Source: Proteobacteria bacterium UBA5122
GTDB lineage: Bacteria; Pseudomonadota; Gammaproteobacteria; Tenderiales; Tenderiaceae
Reading direction: 5' to 3'
Assembly: GCA_002415485.1 (NCBI GenBank)
Contig: DHYU01000038.1
Coordinates: 1 to 9,489, forward strand
Length of the DNA: 9,489 nt
The notes beneath the pieces were generated by a model. The model saw only the letters and a program-made list of their open reading frames with translations, searched no databases and was not told the DNA's origin. The position numbers and the translations under genes are program-made. Shown in pieces: positions 1 to 6,674 of the stretch. The stretch's first letter is position 1, and every line of letters starts with the position of its first letter.

Positions 1-2
1 TC

Positions 3-1508
3 AGTGGCGGTGGCGGTATCTATAACTCGGGTGGCAGTCTGACCATCGAGCGTTCGGCAATCCTCAATAACCGCGCCTCGTTTTTCGGCGGTGGCATTCA
101 ACACATCGTCGGTGCCTTGAATATCTCCAACACCACAATCAGCGGCAATACCAGTGATGGCTGGGGCGGTGGTCTGCACCTTGGTGGCGGTACGCAGAAC
201 CCGTATCCGTTGACCAATGTGACTATTGCCCACAACCATGCCTGGGGGACGAGCCAACAACAGCGGCCGGCACGTGGTGGTGGTGTGTTTGTGGTCGATG
301 GTGTGAAGTTGAATCTGCGTAATAGCATCCTCACCAACAATGGTTACGGCGGCAACTGTTATCGCGAAGGTGCTGCCCAGGTAGTGCGCGAGGGGACGAA
401 CCTGATCTCGGACGGTAGCTGTGGTGGAACGTCGACCGACAGCTTTAGCATTGGCCTCGGTGACCTCGGGTTCCATGGCGGCCCGACCCGCACCCATGCC
501 CTGGCGCCGTTTAGCCCGGCCATCAATCGTCCCACAAATTGTTTTGGCTTGACGATCGATCAGCGTAGCTACGAGCGGCCGCCGAATCTGTGTGATGTTG
601 GTGCCTACGAGTTCAGTTCCTTTCCGGTAGGCGGGGGCAACGATATCCTCCCTACTCCGACCTACGGTGGTCCGCCGCCCGTGCGCGATAATCTACAGCC
701 GATGGCCTTTGATATGCCGGTGGGGGTGAGTGCGGGTGGGCTGGTCTCTTCCGTCGTCAGTGGTGCGGATGCCGATGGTGATCCGCTGGAGTATGAATTT
801 GTCACGCTGCCAGCGAAGGGCAGTGTCGGTTGGGATGGGCCGGGGACGATCCCGGGGGCGTTTACCTATCGCGCCAATGCCGGGGCTAGTGGTCTCGACA
901 GTTTCCGTTTCCGTGTCTGTGATCTGGTGGAATGCTCGCGGCCAGCAACTGTGACGATCTTTATCGATAGCAAAGGTGTGACCCAGTCCAGTGGTGTGCA
1001 ACTGGTCCTGACCACGGGTGGCCAGATGGGGCCGCTGACGGTGGTGTCTGAGGCTGAGATCAATGCAGTTGTGGCCGACCAGCAATTTATCAAACCCTAT
1101 GGCGCCTTCTTTTTCGATGTCAGTGATATCCCGGTGGATGCGGGCACCAATGTTGCCGAAGTGGTGGTTATGTTGCCGTCAGGTGCTGTGATTCCACGGA
1201 ACGCGGTGGTGCGCAAACTCGACAAAGAGGGTGTGTGGCATACCTTGGGTGAACAGGCCTCAGACGAGATGACGACGGCGATCATCAATCGTGCCGGTGG
1301 TTACATCAAGCTGCGTTTGGTGGATAACGATATGTTCGACAGCAATCCTACACCGCGCATTATTCGTGATCCGGTCGCGTTGGCGGTGCCTGTTGCGACA
1401 CTGGCGGACGATGCTGACGGCTCAGATGGTGGTGGCGGTGGCGGGTTATGGCATCCACTGTGGTTGTTATTGGCGCCACTGGCCTTGGCGCTGAGACGGC
1501 GCGGCTAA
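3..1508 (+). CDS. Secreted beta-helix surface protein with choice-of-anchor Q- and U-like domains and a GlyGly-CTERM-like tail (5' end missing)
   Basis: The frame is open from the first base of the window, so the visible 501 residues are the C-terminal part of a longer protein; the TTG at 117 is an internal Leu, not a start. Residues 1-110 carry repeated GGGI/GGGL and N-rich turns (for example LTIERSAILNN, LNISNTTISGN), typical of a right-handed parallel beta-helix of the polymorphic outer-membrane repeat type. About nt 340-620 (NLISDGSCGG, GGPTRTHAL, SPAINR, CDVGAYEF) matches the choice-of-anchor Q pattern. About nt 690-965 looks like an Ig/cadherin-like domain (DADGDPLEYEF, FTYRANAG, SFRFRVCD). 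About nt 990-1390 (FFFDVSDIP, VVVMLPSGAVIP, GVWHTL, IRDPVALAV) resembles a choice-of-anchor U domain. The end has six Gly, a hydrophobic stretch and RRRG, as in sorting signals cut by rhombosortase and linked to type II secretion. Likely exported and cell-surface or released; its ligand is unknown. The signal peptide would be upstream of the window. Confidence 0.85.
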   Translation, partial: SGGGGIYNSGGSLTIERSAILNNRASFFGGGIQHIVGALNISNTTISGNTSDGWGGGLHLGGGTQNPYPLTNVTIAHNHAWGTSQQQRPARGGGVFVVDGVKLNLRNSILTNNGYGGNCYREGAAQVVREGTNLISDGSCGGTSTDSFSIGLGDLGFHGGPTRTHALAPFSPAINRPTNCFGLTIDQRSYERPPNLCDVGAYEFSSFPVGGGNDILPTPTYGGPPPVRDNLQPMAFDMPVGVSAGGLVSSVVSGADADGDPLEYEFVTLPAKGSVGWDGPGTIPGAFTYRANAGASGLDSFRFRVCDLVECSRPATVTIFIDSKGVTQSSGVQLVLTTGGQMGPLTVVSEAEINAVVADQQFIKPYGAFFFDVSDIPVDAGTNVAEVVVMLPSGAVIPRNAVVRKLDKEGVWHTLGEQASDEMTTAIINRAGGYIKLRLVDNDMFDSNPTPRIIRDPVALAVPVATLADDADGSDGGGGGGLWHPLWLLLAPLALALRRRG

Positions 1509-1515
1509 GTTTGTA

Positions 1516-1547
1516 TCGGCTGGGGTCTGGGAGCAGGCCCCAGTCGA
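1516..1547 (+). terminator. Hairpin after the beta-helix gene, probable terminator
   Basis: Eight bases after the TAA is an inverted repeat with a 13-bp stem (1516-1528 with 1535-1547, one G-T pair) and a 6-base loop. It is followed within about 10 bases by a T-rich but interrupted stretch (GATTTTCCTTTC). The stem is strong; the T-tract is not continuous, so it may be a weak or factor-assisted terminator or an mRNA 3'-end stabiliser. The reverse strand has no T-tract, so it is not a good terminator for the decayed gene coming the other way. Confidence 0.6.
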
Positions 1548-1614
1548 GTGTTCGATTTTCCTTTCGTCTCCCACTCCAGGCTATCCCGTGGCTCCGCAAT
1601 AGGCGTGCCTCTGA

Positions 1615-2117
1615 TCAAAGGTCCTTCTTCATGATGTTTCTGATGCGGGATTTTACCGACGGTGCCTCATCGCGCATGGCCATCTCAAAGAACTGTTTGG
1701 GCTCTTCGATGTATGCAGGATATTGCATCGCCAGTTCATAAAAACCATTGTAGACCCACGCCCTGATGAACTTGTTGTGGTCGGTCAGGCATGTCCGTAA
1801 AAAAAGCTCGACGCGTTTTTTATCCTACATGGGGATGGTCAAATAGGGCTGGCTTTGCGGAATGTGTAGCCTCGATTCCCAATGCTCCAAACCATCAAGC
1901 ATCCGGTAGAGATGTGAAGTGTCGGCGGCGATGAGCGTATGGTGGGATTCGAGGTGTCGTTTCAACAACCACGTCACGCCTTTTTGCATGGCGCGATCGC
2001 CGATGCACGTTAGGACTGACGAGGTGAAGAAGCGTCTTGATACTGGCGCTGGTAGATCTCATCCAGCGCCGTCGTCGAGCGGCCACCCCATTGCCCCAGT
2101 GCCTGTTGAAGATGCAT
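1615..2117 (-). pseudogene. Decayed gene for a HEAT-like helical-repeat protein
   Basis: This stretch has no long intact frame, but reading the minus strand shows clear protein-like sequence in pieces. From an ATG at 2117, one frame gives MHLQQALGQWGGRSTTALDE and about 15 further sensible residues to about 2045. Between about 2045 and 2005 the sense shifts frame at least once. A second frame, open from 2058, then runs through GDRAMQKGVTWLLKRHLE and LYRMLDGLEHWESRLH to an in-frame TAG at 1827-1825. After the stop the same frame continues for 69 codons (FIRAWVYNGFYELAMQYPAY, then DEAPSVKSRIRNIMKK) to TGA at 1617-1615. The amphipathic helices and the N-K-F-I-R-A-W and A-P-S-V-K-x-R-I-R patterns suggest HEAT-like alpha-solenoid repeats; I do not recognise a named family or function. 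It begins 35 bases after the yqhA stop, on the same strand, and has no obvious Shine-Dalgarno site. A sequencing error could explain one lesion but less easily both. Confidence 0.6.
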
Positions 2118-2152
2118 GTGCGTGGTGGCTGGGGCTAGGGATGTGTTTGGAA

Positions 2153-2677
2153 TTATTCGGCGGCTTTTTTGGCGGCCTTTTTGCTGTCACCCAGTCTATC
2201 CATCACGGCGAACATCACGCCGGAGAAGACGAAGGTGATGTGGATGCCGACCAGCCAGCCCAACTCGTAATTGGTGTATTTGTCGATGTTGACCATCGCC
2301 TTCAAGAGTTCGATCGCGGAGATGGCGACGATGGAGCCGATCAGTTTCAATTTCAGGTCTGAAAAGCCGACATGGCCCATCCACGAGGGGCGGTCTTCGT
2401 GGCCAGCGGTGTCCATCTTGGAGACGAAGTTCTCGTAGCCGGAGAAGATGATGATCAGCAACAGATTGGCAATGAAGGCGATGTCGATCAATTGCAGGAT
2501 GCCGAGGATGGTGTATTTGGTGTTGCCCTCAAAGGCCTTCGGTATCAGGTAGAACAGCTCCTGCATGAAGGTCATCAGCAGCAACACGATGGCCAGCACC
2601 ATGCCGAGATAGAACGGTGCCAACAGCCAGCGGCTGGCAAACATGAATCTTTCCATAAATTGTTCTAATGCTTTCAT
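2153..2677 (-). CDS. yqhA: YqhA/UPF0114 family inner-membrane protein
   Basis: The 174-residue product matches the YqhA (UPF0114, TIGR00645) family; the E. coli member is about 164 residues. The visible signatures are the N-terminal RFMFASRWLLAPFYLGM, the FSGYENFVSKMD motif at residues 78-89 and SIVAISAIELL at 115-125. Four hydrophobic segments fit membrane helices near residues 16-38, 56-80, 109-128 and 139-160, so it is an inner-membrane protein. The biochemical role of the family is not established. The C-terminus ends in a Lys/Ala-rich tail (KKAAKKAAE), longer than in E. coli. The ATG at 2677 is preceded by AAAGG about 8 bases upstream. It follows the purH terminator, so it is probably transcribed separately, from the candidate promoter listed nearby. 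Confidence 0.9.
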   Translation of the reverse strand: MKALEQFMERFMFASRWLLAPFYLGMVLAIVLLLMTFMQELFYLIPKAFEGNTKYTILGILQLIDIAFIANLLLIIIFSGYENFVSKMDTAGHEDRPSWMGHVGFSDLKLKLIGSIVAISAIELLKAMVNIDKYTNYELGWLVGIHITFVFSGVMFAVMDRLGDSKKAAKKAAE

Positions 2678-2722
2678 CGTGATGCCTTTGGTCGGGGAGA
2701 GGGTTGAAGATTAACCGCGTAG

Positions 2723-2731
2723 ATCATAGCA
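2723..2731 (-). promoter_or_regulatory. Extended -10 promoter candidate for yqhA
   Basis: On the minus strand this reads TGCTATGAT, an extended -10 (TGn plus a hexamer one base from TATAAT). It lies about 45 bases upstream of the yqhA start and downstream of the purH terminator, where a promoter is needed. No convincing -35 hexamer is seen at 16-18 bases, which is tolerable for extended -10 promoters. Confidence 0.45.
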
Positions 2732-2776
2732 GAATTGAAACGCGGCGCGCAGTTGGTGCGAGGGCATGGTGGTATT

Positions 2777-2805
2777 AAAAAAGCCGGTCGAGGTTGGACC
2801 GGCTT
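2777..2805 (-). terminator. Rho-independent terminator of purH
   Basis: On the minus strand a perfect 9-bp stem (2797-2805 with 2781-2789, AAGCCGGTC/GACCGGCTT) with a 7-base loop runs directly into six T (2782-2777). It starts about 25 bases after the purH stop codon. This is a textbook intrinsic terminator and marks the end of the dusB-fis-purH transcript. Confidence 0.92.
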
Positions 2806-2829
2806 GTTCTGTGTCGAGCCTTCCAGCGT

Positions 2830-4407
2830 TTAGTGACGGAAGTGACGCATGCCGGTGAAGACCATGGCCAGACCATGTTCATCGGCGGCGGCGATGACTT
2901 CATCGTCACGCATGGATCCACCGGGTTGGATGACCGCGGTGATGCCTGCTTCGGCGGCGGCGTCGATGCCATCGCGGAAGGGGAAGAATGCATCGGAGGC
3001 CATGACCGAGCCGGGCACCTGCAGGCCTTCATCGGCGGCCTTGATGCCGGCGATCTTGGCGCTGTAGACGCGGCTCATCTGCCCGGCACCGACACCGACG
3101 GTGGTGTGGTTCTTGGTGTAGACGATGGCGTTGGACTTGACGAACTTGGCGACCTTCCAGGCGAACATCAGGTCGGCCATCTCTTGTTCGGTTGGTGCGC
3201 GTTTGGTGACGACCTTGAGGTCGGCGGCGCTGACCATGCCCTGGTCGGTGCTTTGCAGCAACATGCCGCCGGCGACGCGTTTGTAGTCGAGTGCGGCCGG
3301 GCGTTTGTCGCCCCACTGACCGCAGGCCAGCAGGCGTACATTCTGTTTGGCGGCGACGACCTCGGCTGCGGCGTCGTCCACCTCAGGCGCGATGATCACC
3401 TCAACGAACTGACGCTCGATGATGGCGCGGGCGGTGTCGGCGTCCAGTGGCTTGTTGAAGGCAATGATGCCGCCGAAGGCCGAGGTCGGGTCGGTCTTGT
3501 AGGCCGCATCGTAGGCATCCAGCAGAGAGCCGGCGACGGCGACGCCGCACGGATTGGCGTGTTTGACGATCACGCAGGCGGGCTCATCGAATTGTTTAAC
3601 GCATTCCAGCGCCGCATCGGTGTCGGCGATGTTGTTGTACGACAGCTCCTTGCCTTGCAGTTGCACCGAGGTCGAGACGTTGGCCTCGGCGGTGCGCGCC
3701 TCGACGTAGAACGCCGCCTTCTGATGCGGGTTTTCGCCGTAGCGCAGGTCCTGCATCTTGATGAACTGGGCACTGAAGGTACGTGGGAACGGGGCGCGGT
3801 TTTGGTTGCTTTGACCGCCATCGGTGATGCTGCCCAGGTAGTTGGCGATCATGCCGTCGTAACCGGCGGTGTGTTCAAAGGCCTTGCACGCCAGTGTGAA
3901 GCGTGTGGTGTGGGTCAGTGCGCCATTTTGGCTGCGCATCTCGTCGAGGATGTCCTGGTATTCGAAGGCGTCGACGACAATGGCCACGTCTTTGTGATTC
4001 TTGGCCGCGGAGCGGACCATGGTCGGGCCGCCGATGTCGATGTTTTCGATGGCCATCGCCAGGTCACAGTCTGGGCGGTTGACGGTGGCGGCAAACGGGT
4101 AGAGGTTGACGACGACCATGTCGATCGGTGCGATGCCGTGTTCGCTCATCACCGCATCATCGGTGCCGCGACGACCGAGGATGCCGCCGTGGATCTTGGG
4201 GTGCAGGGTCTTGACGCGGCCGTCCATCATCTCTGGGAAGCCGGTGTGTTCTGATACCTCGGTCACGGCGATGTCGTTGTCGCGCAGCAGTTTATAGGTG
4301 CCGCCGGTGGACAGCAGCTCGACGCCCATGGCGTGCAGGCCGCGGGCGAAGTCGACGATGCCGGTTTTGTCAGAGACGCTGATCAGCGCACGTTGAATTT
4401 TTTTCAT
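2830..4407 (-). CDS. purH: Bifunctional AICAR transformylase / IMP cyclohydrolase
   Basis: PurH catalyses the last two steps of de novo purine synthesis in the cytoplasm: formylation of AICAR with 10-formyl-tetrahydrofolate to FAICAR, then ring closure to IMP. The 525-residue length is normal for the family. The N-terminal MGS-like cyclohydrolase domain covers about residues 1-200 (ALISVSDKTG at 7-16, LSTGGT at 32-37, DGRVKTLHPKIHGG at 62-75). The C-terminal transformylase domain includes RYGENPHQK (222-230), the KHANPCG motif (282-288) with the catalytic Lys-His pair, TSAFGG (308-313), SDAFFPFRDGID (471-482) and QPGGSMRDDEV (494-504). All key motifs are intact. It lies 79 bases after fis on the same strand and ends at a strong terminator. 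purD, often the next gene in related genomes, is absent here. No PurR-like operator was seen upstream. Confidence 0.98.
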   Translation of the reverse strand: MKKIQRALISVSDKTGIVDFARGLHAMGVELLSTGGTYKLLRDNDIAVTEVSEHTGFPEMMDGRVKTLHPKIHGGILGRRGTDDAVMSEHGIAPIDMVVVNLYPFAATVNRPDCDLAMAIENIDIGGPTMVRSAAKNHKDVAIVVDAFEYQDILDEMRSQNGALTHTTRFTLACKAFEHTAGYDGMIANYLGSITDGGQSNQNRAPFPRTFSAQFIKMQDLRYGENPHQKAAFYVEARTAEANVSTSVQLQGKELSYNNIADTDAALECVKQFDEPACVIVKHANPCGVAVAGSLLDAYDAAYKTDPTSAFGGIIAFNKPLDADTARAIIERQFVEVIIAPEVDDAAAEVVAAKQNVRLLACGQWGDKRPAALDYKRVAGGMLLQSTDQGMVSAADLKVVTKRAPTEQEMADLMFAWKVAKFVKSNAIVYTKNHTTVGVGAGQMSRVYSAKIAGIKAADEGLQVPGSVMASDAFFPFRDGIDAAAEAGITAVIQPGGSMRDDEVIAAADEHGLAMVFTGMRHFRH

Positions 4408-4431
4408 TGCCAGTTTCCCAATAGCTTACGT

Positions 4432-4451
4432 GCCCGCAAGTTCGCGCGGGC
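4432..4451 (-). other. GC-rich hairpin in the fis-purH spacer
   Basis: GCCCGC at 4432-4437 pairs with GCGGGC at 4446-4451 across an 8-base loop. On the minus strand it is followed by ACGTAAGC rather than a T-tract, so it does not look like an intrinsic terminator for fis. It would lie in the purH leader, 24 bases before the start codon, and might influence mRNA processing or purH translation; that role is inference. Confidence 0.4.
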
Positions 4452-4486
4452 GACAGGTTTGTTGTTTGAAATCAGTTGCGCCGACC

Positions 4487-4762
4487 TTAGTCGAGCAGGC
4501 CGTAGATCCGCAGTTTCTTCCGCAAGGTGGTGCGGTTCAGCCCCAGCAGCTCGGCGGCCTTGGACTGATTGCCGCGGGTGTGCTCCAGCACCGAGGCAAA
4601 TAGCGCCTGTTCGACTTCACCGACCATCATGTTGTAGAGGTCGCCCGGCGGGTGGCCGTTGAGATCGGCCAGATAATTGTCGATGGCGCTGCGGGCCGCA
4701 CTGCGCAAAGGCTGTTTGCGACGCTCGCGAAAGGGTGTCGGTTCAGGCGCGTTCGCGGTCAT
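4487..4762 (-). CDS. fis: Fis family nucleoid-associated DNA-binding protein
   Basis: Fis is a small homodimeric nucleoid protein that bends DNA and regulates rRNA, recombination and many growth-phase genes. The C-terminal helix-turn-helix is unmistakable: TRGNQSKAAELLGLNRTTL followed by RKKLRIYGLLD, at about residues 62-91. The dimerisation helices lie before it (AIDNYLADLNG, DLYNMMVGEVEQALFASVLE). I chose the ATG at 4762, giving 91 residues, because it lies one base after the dusB stop (TGA-A-ATG) and matches the family length of about 98. An in-frame ATG at 4804 would add 14 residues but overlap dusB by 41 bases. The N-terminal arm is Pro/Arg-rich and differs from the E. coli beta-hairpin arm used in Hin/Gin stimulation, so I would not assume that activity. 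Tight dusB-fis linkage is the classical arrangement, and translation is probably coupled. Confidence 0.93.
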   Translation of the reverse strand: MTANAPEPTPFRERRKQPLRSAARSAIDNYLADLNGHPPGDLYNMMVGEVEQALFASVLEHTRGNQSKAAELLGLNRTTLRKKLRIYGLLD

Positions 4763-4763
4763 T

Positions 4764-5753
4764 TCAAGCGGCCTGGTGTTCGATATCGTGTGTAAGCTGG
4801 TCAAAGAAGTCTTCCGTCATTTTAAGTTGTTCTGCGGTCGTATCGACCTTGTTGACTGCCTGGCGGAATACCGCCCCGTTGCGCTGTCCCTTGCTGTACC
4901 AGGAGATGTGTTTACGTGCCATCATCACGCCGGTGTGTTCACCGTAAAACGCGTAGAGATTGTGCAGGTGGTCCAACAATACCTGACGAATCTCTTCGAC
5001 GCTGGGCTCCGGCAGGTGTTCGCCGGTGCTGAGAAAATGGTGGATCTCGCGGAAGATCCAGGGCCGACCCTGTGCGGCGCGGCCGATCATCAGGCCATCG
5101 ACACCGGTTTGATCCAGGACCAGCTTGGCCTTTTCCGGGCTGGTGATGTCGCCATTGGCGATGATCGGGATCGAGACTGCCTGTTTGATCGCGGCGATAG
5201 TGTCGTATTCGGCATCGCCACGGTAACCGCAGGCGCGGGTACGACCATGGATGGCCAGGGCCTGGATGCCGGCGTCTTCGGCGATGCGGGCGATGGTGGT
5301 GCCGTTGCGGTTGGAGGTGTCCCAGCCGGTGCGGATCTTGAGGGTGACCGGCACATCGACCGCGCCGACGACGGCCTCAAGGATGCGTTTGACGAGGTCT
5401 TCGTGTTGCAGCAGCGCAGAGCCGGCAGCGACGTTACAGACCTTCTTCGCCGGGCAGCCCATGTTGATGTCGATGATCTGCGCGCCGTTGTCGGCGTTGT
5501 ATTTGGCGGCCTCGGCCATCATCGTCGGATCCGCGCCCATGATCTGCACGGACTTGGGTTCGGTCTCACCTTCGTGATTGGCGCGGCGTTTGGTCTTGTC
5601 GCTGCCCCAGAGCAGTGAATTGGAGGCGACCATCTCGGATACGGCCATGCCCGCGCCCATGCGTTTGCACAACTGGCGAAACGGGCGATCGGTGATGCCG
5701 GCCATCGGGGCCAGGATCAGATTATTGGGCAGTGTGTATGGACCTATGCGCAT
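4764..5753 (-). CDS. dusB: tRNA-dihydrouridine synthase B
   Basis: DusB is an FMN- and NADPH-dependent enzyme that reduces uridine to dihydrouridine in the tRNA D-loop. The 329 residues are close to the family norm (E. coli 321). The TIM-barrel motifs are all present: LAPMAGITDRPFR (14-26) at the FMN site, DINMGCPAKKVC (95-106) with the catalytic Cys at 100, LKIRTGW (138-144), AIHGRTR (167-173), IIANGDI (197-203) and GLMIGRAAQGRPWIF (220-234). The C-terminal helical tRNA-binding domain includes ARKHISWYSKG (279-289). The start at 5753 begins directly with the conserved RIGPYTLPNNLILAPM. It is first in the dusB-fis pair. No clear Shine-Dalgarno site is visible just upstream, and the leader can fold (separate entry). 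Confidence 0.97.
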   Translation of the reverse strand: MRIGPYTLPNNLILAPMAGITDRPFRQLCKRMGAGMAVSEMVASNSLLWGSDKTKRRANHEGETEPKSVQIMGADPTMMAEAAKYNADNGAQIIDINMGCPAKKVCNVAAGSALLQHEDLVKRILEAVVGAVDVPVTLKIRTGWDTSNRNGTTIARIAEDAGIQALAIHGRTRACGYRGDAEYDTIAAIKQAVSIPIIANGDITSPEKAKLVLDQTGVDGLMIGRAAQGRPWIFREIHHFLSTGEHLPEPSVEEIRQVLLDHLHNLYAFYGEHTGVMMARKHISWYSKGQRNGAVFRQAVNKVDTTAEQLKMTEDFFDQLTHDIEHQAA

Positions 5754-5754
5754 C

Positions 5755-5818
5755 TGTCGGTCTTAGCTGGGCATTTATTGCCCACTCCAGAAAAACGAGG
5801 CTGGACATCATACCGACA
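5755..5818 (-). promoter_or_regulatory. Possible structured leader upstream of dusB (three-way junction)
   Basis: Three nested inverted repeats occupy this 64-base stretch: an outer 7-bp stem (5812-5818 with 5755-5761, perfect), and inside it a 5-bp stem (5801-5805 with 5786-5790) and a 6-bp stem (5779-5784 with 5768-5773, 5-base loop). Together they would form a three-way junction ending one base before the dusB ATG, which would hide the ribosome-binding region. The pairing is seen directly; function is inference. The candidate -10 at 5807-5812 would start transcription inside the structure and remove the outer stem, so the two readings compete unless transcription starts further upstream. 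Confidence 0.3.
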
Positions 5819-5835
5819 AACGCCGTTGCAGGAAA
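5807..5835 (-). promoter_or_regulatory. Promoter candidate for dusB-fis-purH
   Basis: On the minus strand TATGAT (5812-5807; one base from TATAAT) lies 17 bases after TTTCCT (5835-5830; 3 of 6 to the -35 consensus). It falls in the 111-base gap between the DUF3426 gene and dusB. The predicted start near 5800 would give a leader of about 47 bases. The -35 is weak, and co-transcription from upstream remains possible. Confidence 0.35.
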
Positions 5836-5864
5836 GACGCTACGACGTGTGCGGGGAGCGGAAT

Positions 5865-6674
5865 CTACAGAAAATTAAATTCGTAACCGACGGCCTGCGG
5901 GCCGGGGTCGACCAGTTCCAGTTGGATCTCTGCGGTCTGTTGCGCGCCGATCTCCTGTTGCGCCTGCAGGCCGTTGGCGAGGTATTCCTCGGCCTTGAAA
6001 CGGCGGGCGAAGACGGTGACGCCATTGACGTCTTGGAAGGTTAGCTCCAGCAGCGGGTAGGCCTGTGCGAAGTCTGCCTGGTTATTGAAGCGGGCACTGA
6101 CGAGCAGTGTCTGGGTATATTCGGGGTGGGCACGCACCTCACGTTGGGTGAGCGCGATGTGCTGTGGCGCGCGTAATGGTGCCAGCTGACAGGGGATCAG
6201 TTCACCGCTGAGTTGTGCCAGATGTTGGCAGCCCTCGGCGAGATAGGGGCGCATCTGTGGATCTTGCGCCAGCTGGTCGCGATTGAAGTACAGGTATTGG
6301 CCGGAGAGTGTGGTGCACAGCAGCAGGCTGGCGACCAGCGGCAGCATCACGCCACGCCTGCGCGGCGGCGTGGCATCGCGCTGACTGATCTCGTCGAGCA
6401 GGTCGTCGTCCAGGCGTGTGCTGATGGCTGGGGTTTCGGTGGTGATCTCATCGATGTCGGAGGCGATGCGAAACGGTTCGGTGCTTGCGGCGGTCGGCGT
6501 TTCACTGACGAAGATCTGTTCGGCCTCGGGTTCCACTGGAGGTTGATCGATGTGCGGTTCGACGGCGACGAAGACCCCAAAGCAGCGCCCACATCGCACC
6601 TTGCCGGCGGCGGCGCTGAGCTGCTCATCGGTGACGCGAAACGTGGTGTGGCAATGGGGGCAGGTGGTTTGCAT
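5865..6674 (-). CDS. DUF3426 zinc-ribbon membrane protein
   Basis: The 269-residue protein opens with an MJ0042-type zinc ribbon: CPHC at residues 5-8, FRVTDEQL at 12-19 and CGRC at 28-31, giving four Cys ligands. A long acidic, low-complexity linker follows (about 40-100). RRR and one hydrophobic segment (about 108-129) then mark a single membrane helix. Residues 130-269 match the DUF3426 region (ALTQREVRAHP, ARFNNQADFAQAYPLLELTF, FARRFKAEEYL). By the positive-inside rule the zinc ribbon would face the cytoplasm and the DUF3426 part the periplasm. No reaction is known for the family; an unproven regulatory or sensing role is plausible. In many gammaproteobacteria this gene sits directly between prmA and dusB; here the FkbM gene separates it from prmA. 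The ATG at 6674 has AAGGA about 13 bases upstream, rather far. Confidence 0.88.
   Translation of the reverse strand: MQTTCPHCHTTFRVTDEQLSAAAGKVRCGRCFGVFVAVEPHIDQPPVEPEAEQIFVSETPTAASTEPFRIASDIDEITTETPAISTRLDDDLLDEISQRDATPPRRRGVMLPLVASLLLCTTLSGQYLYFNRDQLAQDPQMRPYLAEGCQHLAQLSGELIPCQLAPLRAPQHIALTQREVRAHPEYTQTLLVSARFNNQADFAQAYPLLELTFQDVNGVTVFARRFKAEEYLANGLQAQQEIGAQQTAEIQLELVDPGPQAVGYEFNFL

Noticed and set aside
1429..1446. GGTGGTGGCGGTGGCGGG run as a simple-sequence repeat
   Set aside because: It codes for the Gly tract of the C-terminal sorting signal in frame and has mixed codons, so it does not look like a phase-variable repeat.
1448..1741. A 97-codon plus-strand frame overlapping the end of the surface-protein gene
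   Set aside because: It starts inside the surface-protein gene in another frame, crosses the hairpin and runs opposite the decayed gene. Its translation has no family features.
2159..2182. GGCGGC-T6-GGCGGCC-T5 pattern at the yqhA end, resembling a terminator
   Set aside because: The two GGCGGC blocks are direct, not inverted, repeats, so no hairpin forms. They encode the Lys-Lys-Ala-Ala repeats of the yqhA C-terminus.
2794..4254. A 486-codon open frame on the plus strand opposite purH
   Set aside because: It is the antisense shadow of purH, whose minus-strand translation has every family motif. Long antisense frames are common opposite GC-rich genes, and this one gives no recognisable protein.
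4408..4486. PurR-type operator upstream of purH
   Set aside because: I looked for a GCAAACGTTTGC-like palindrome in the fis-purH gap and found none.
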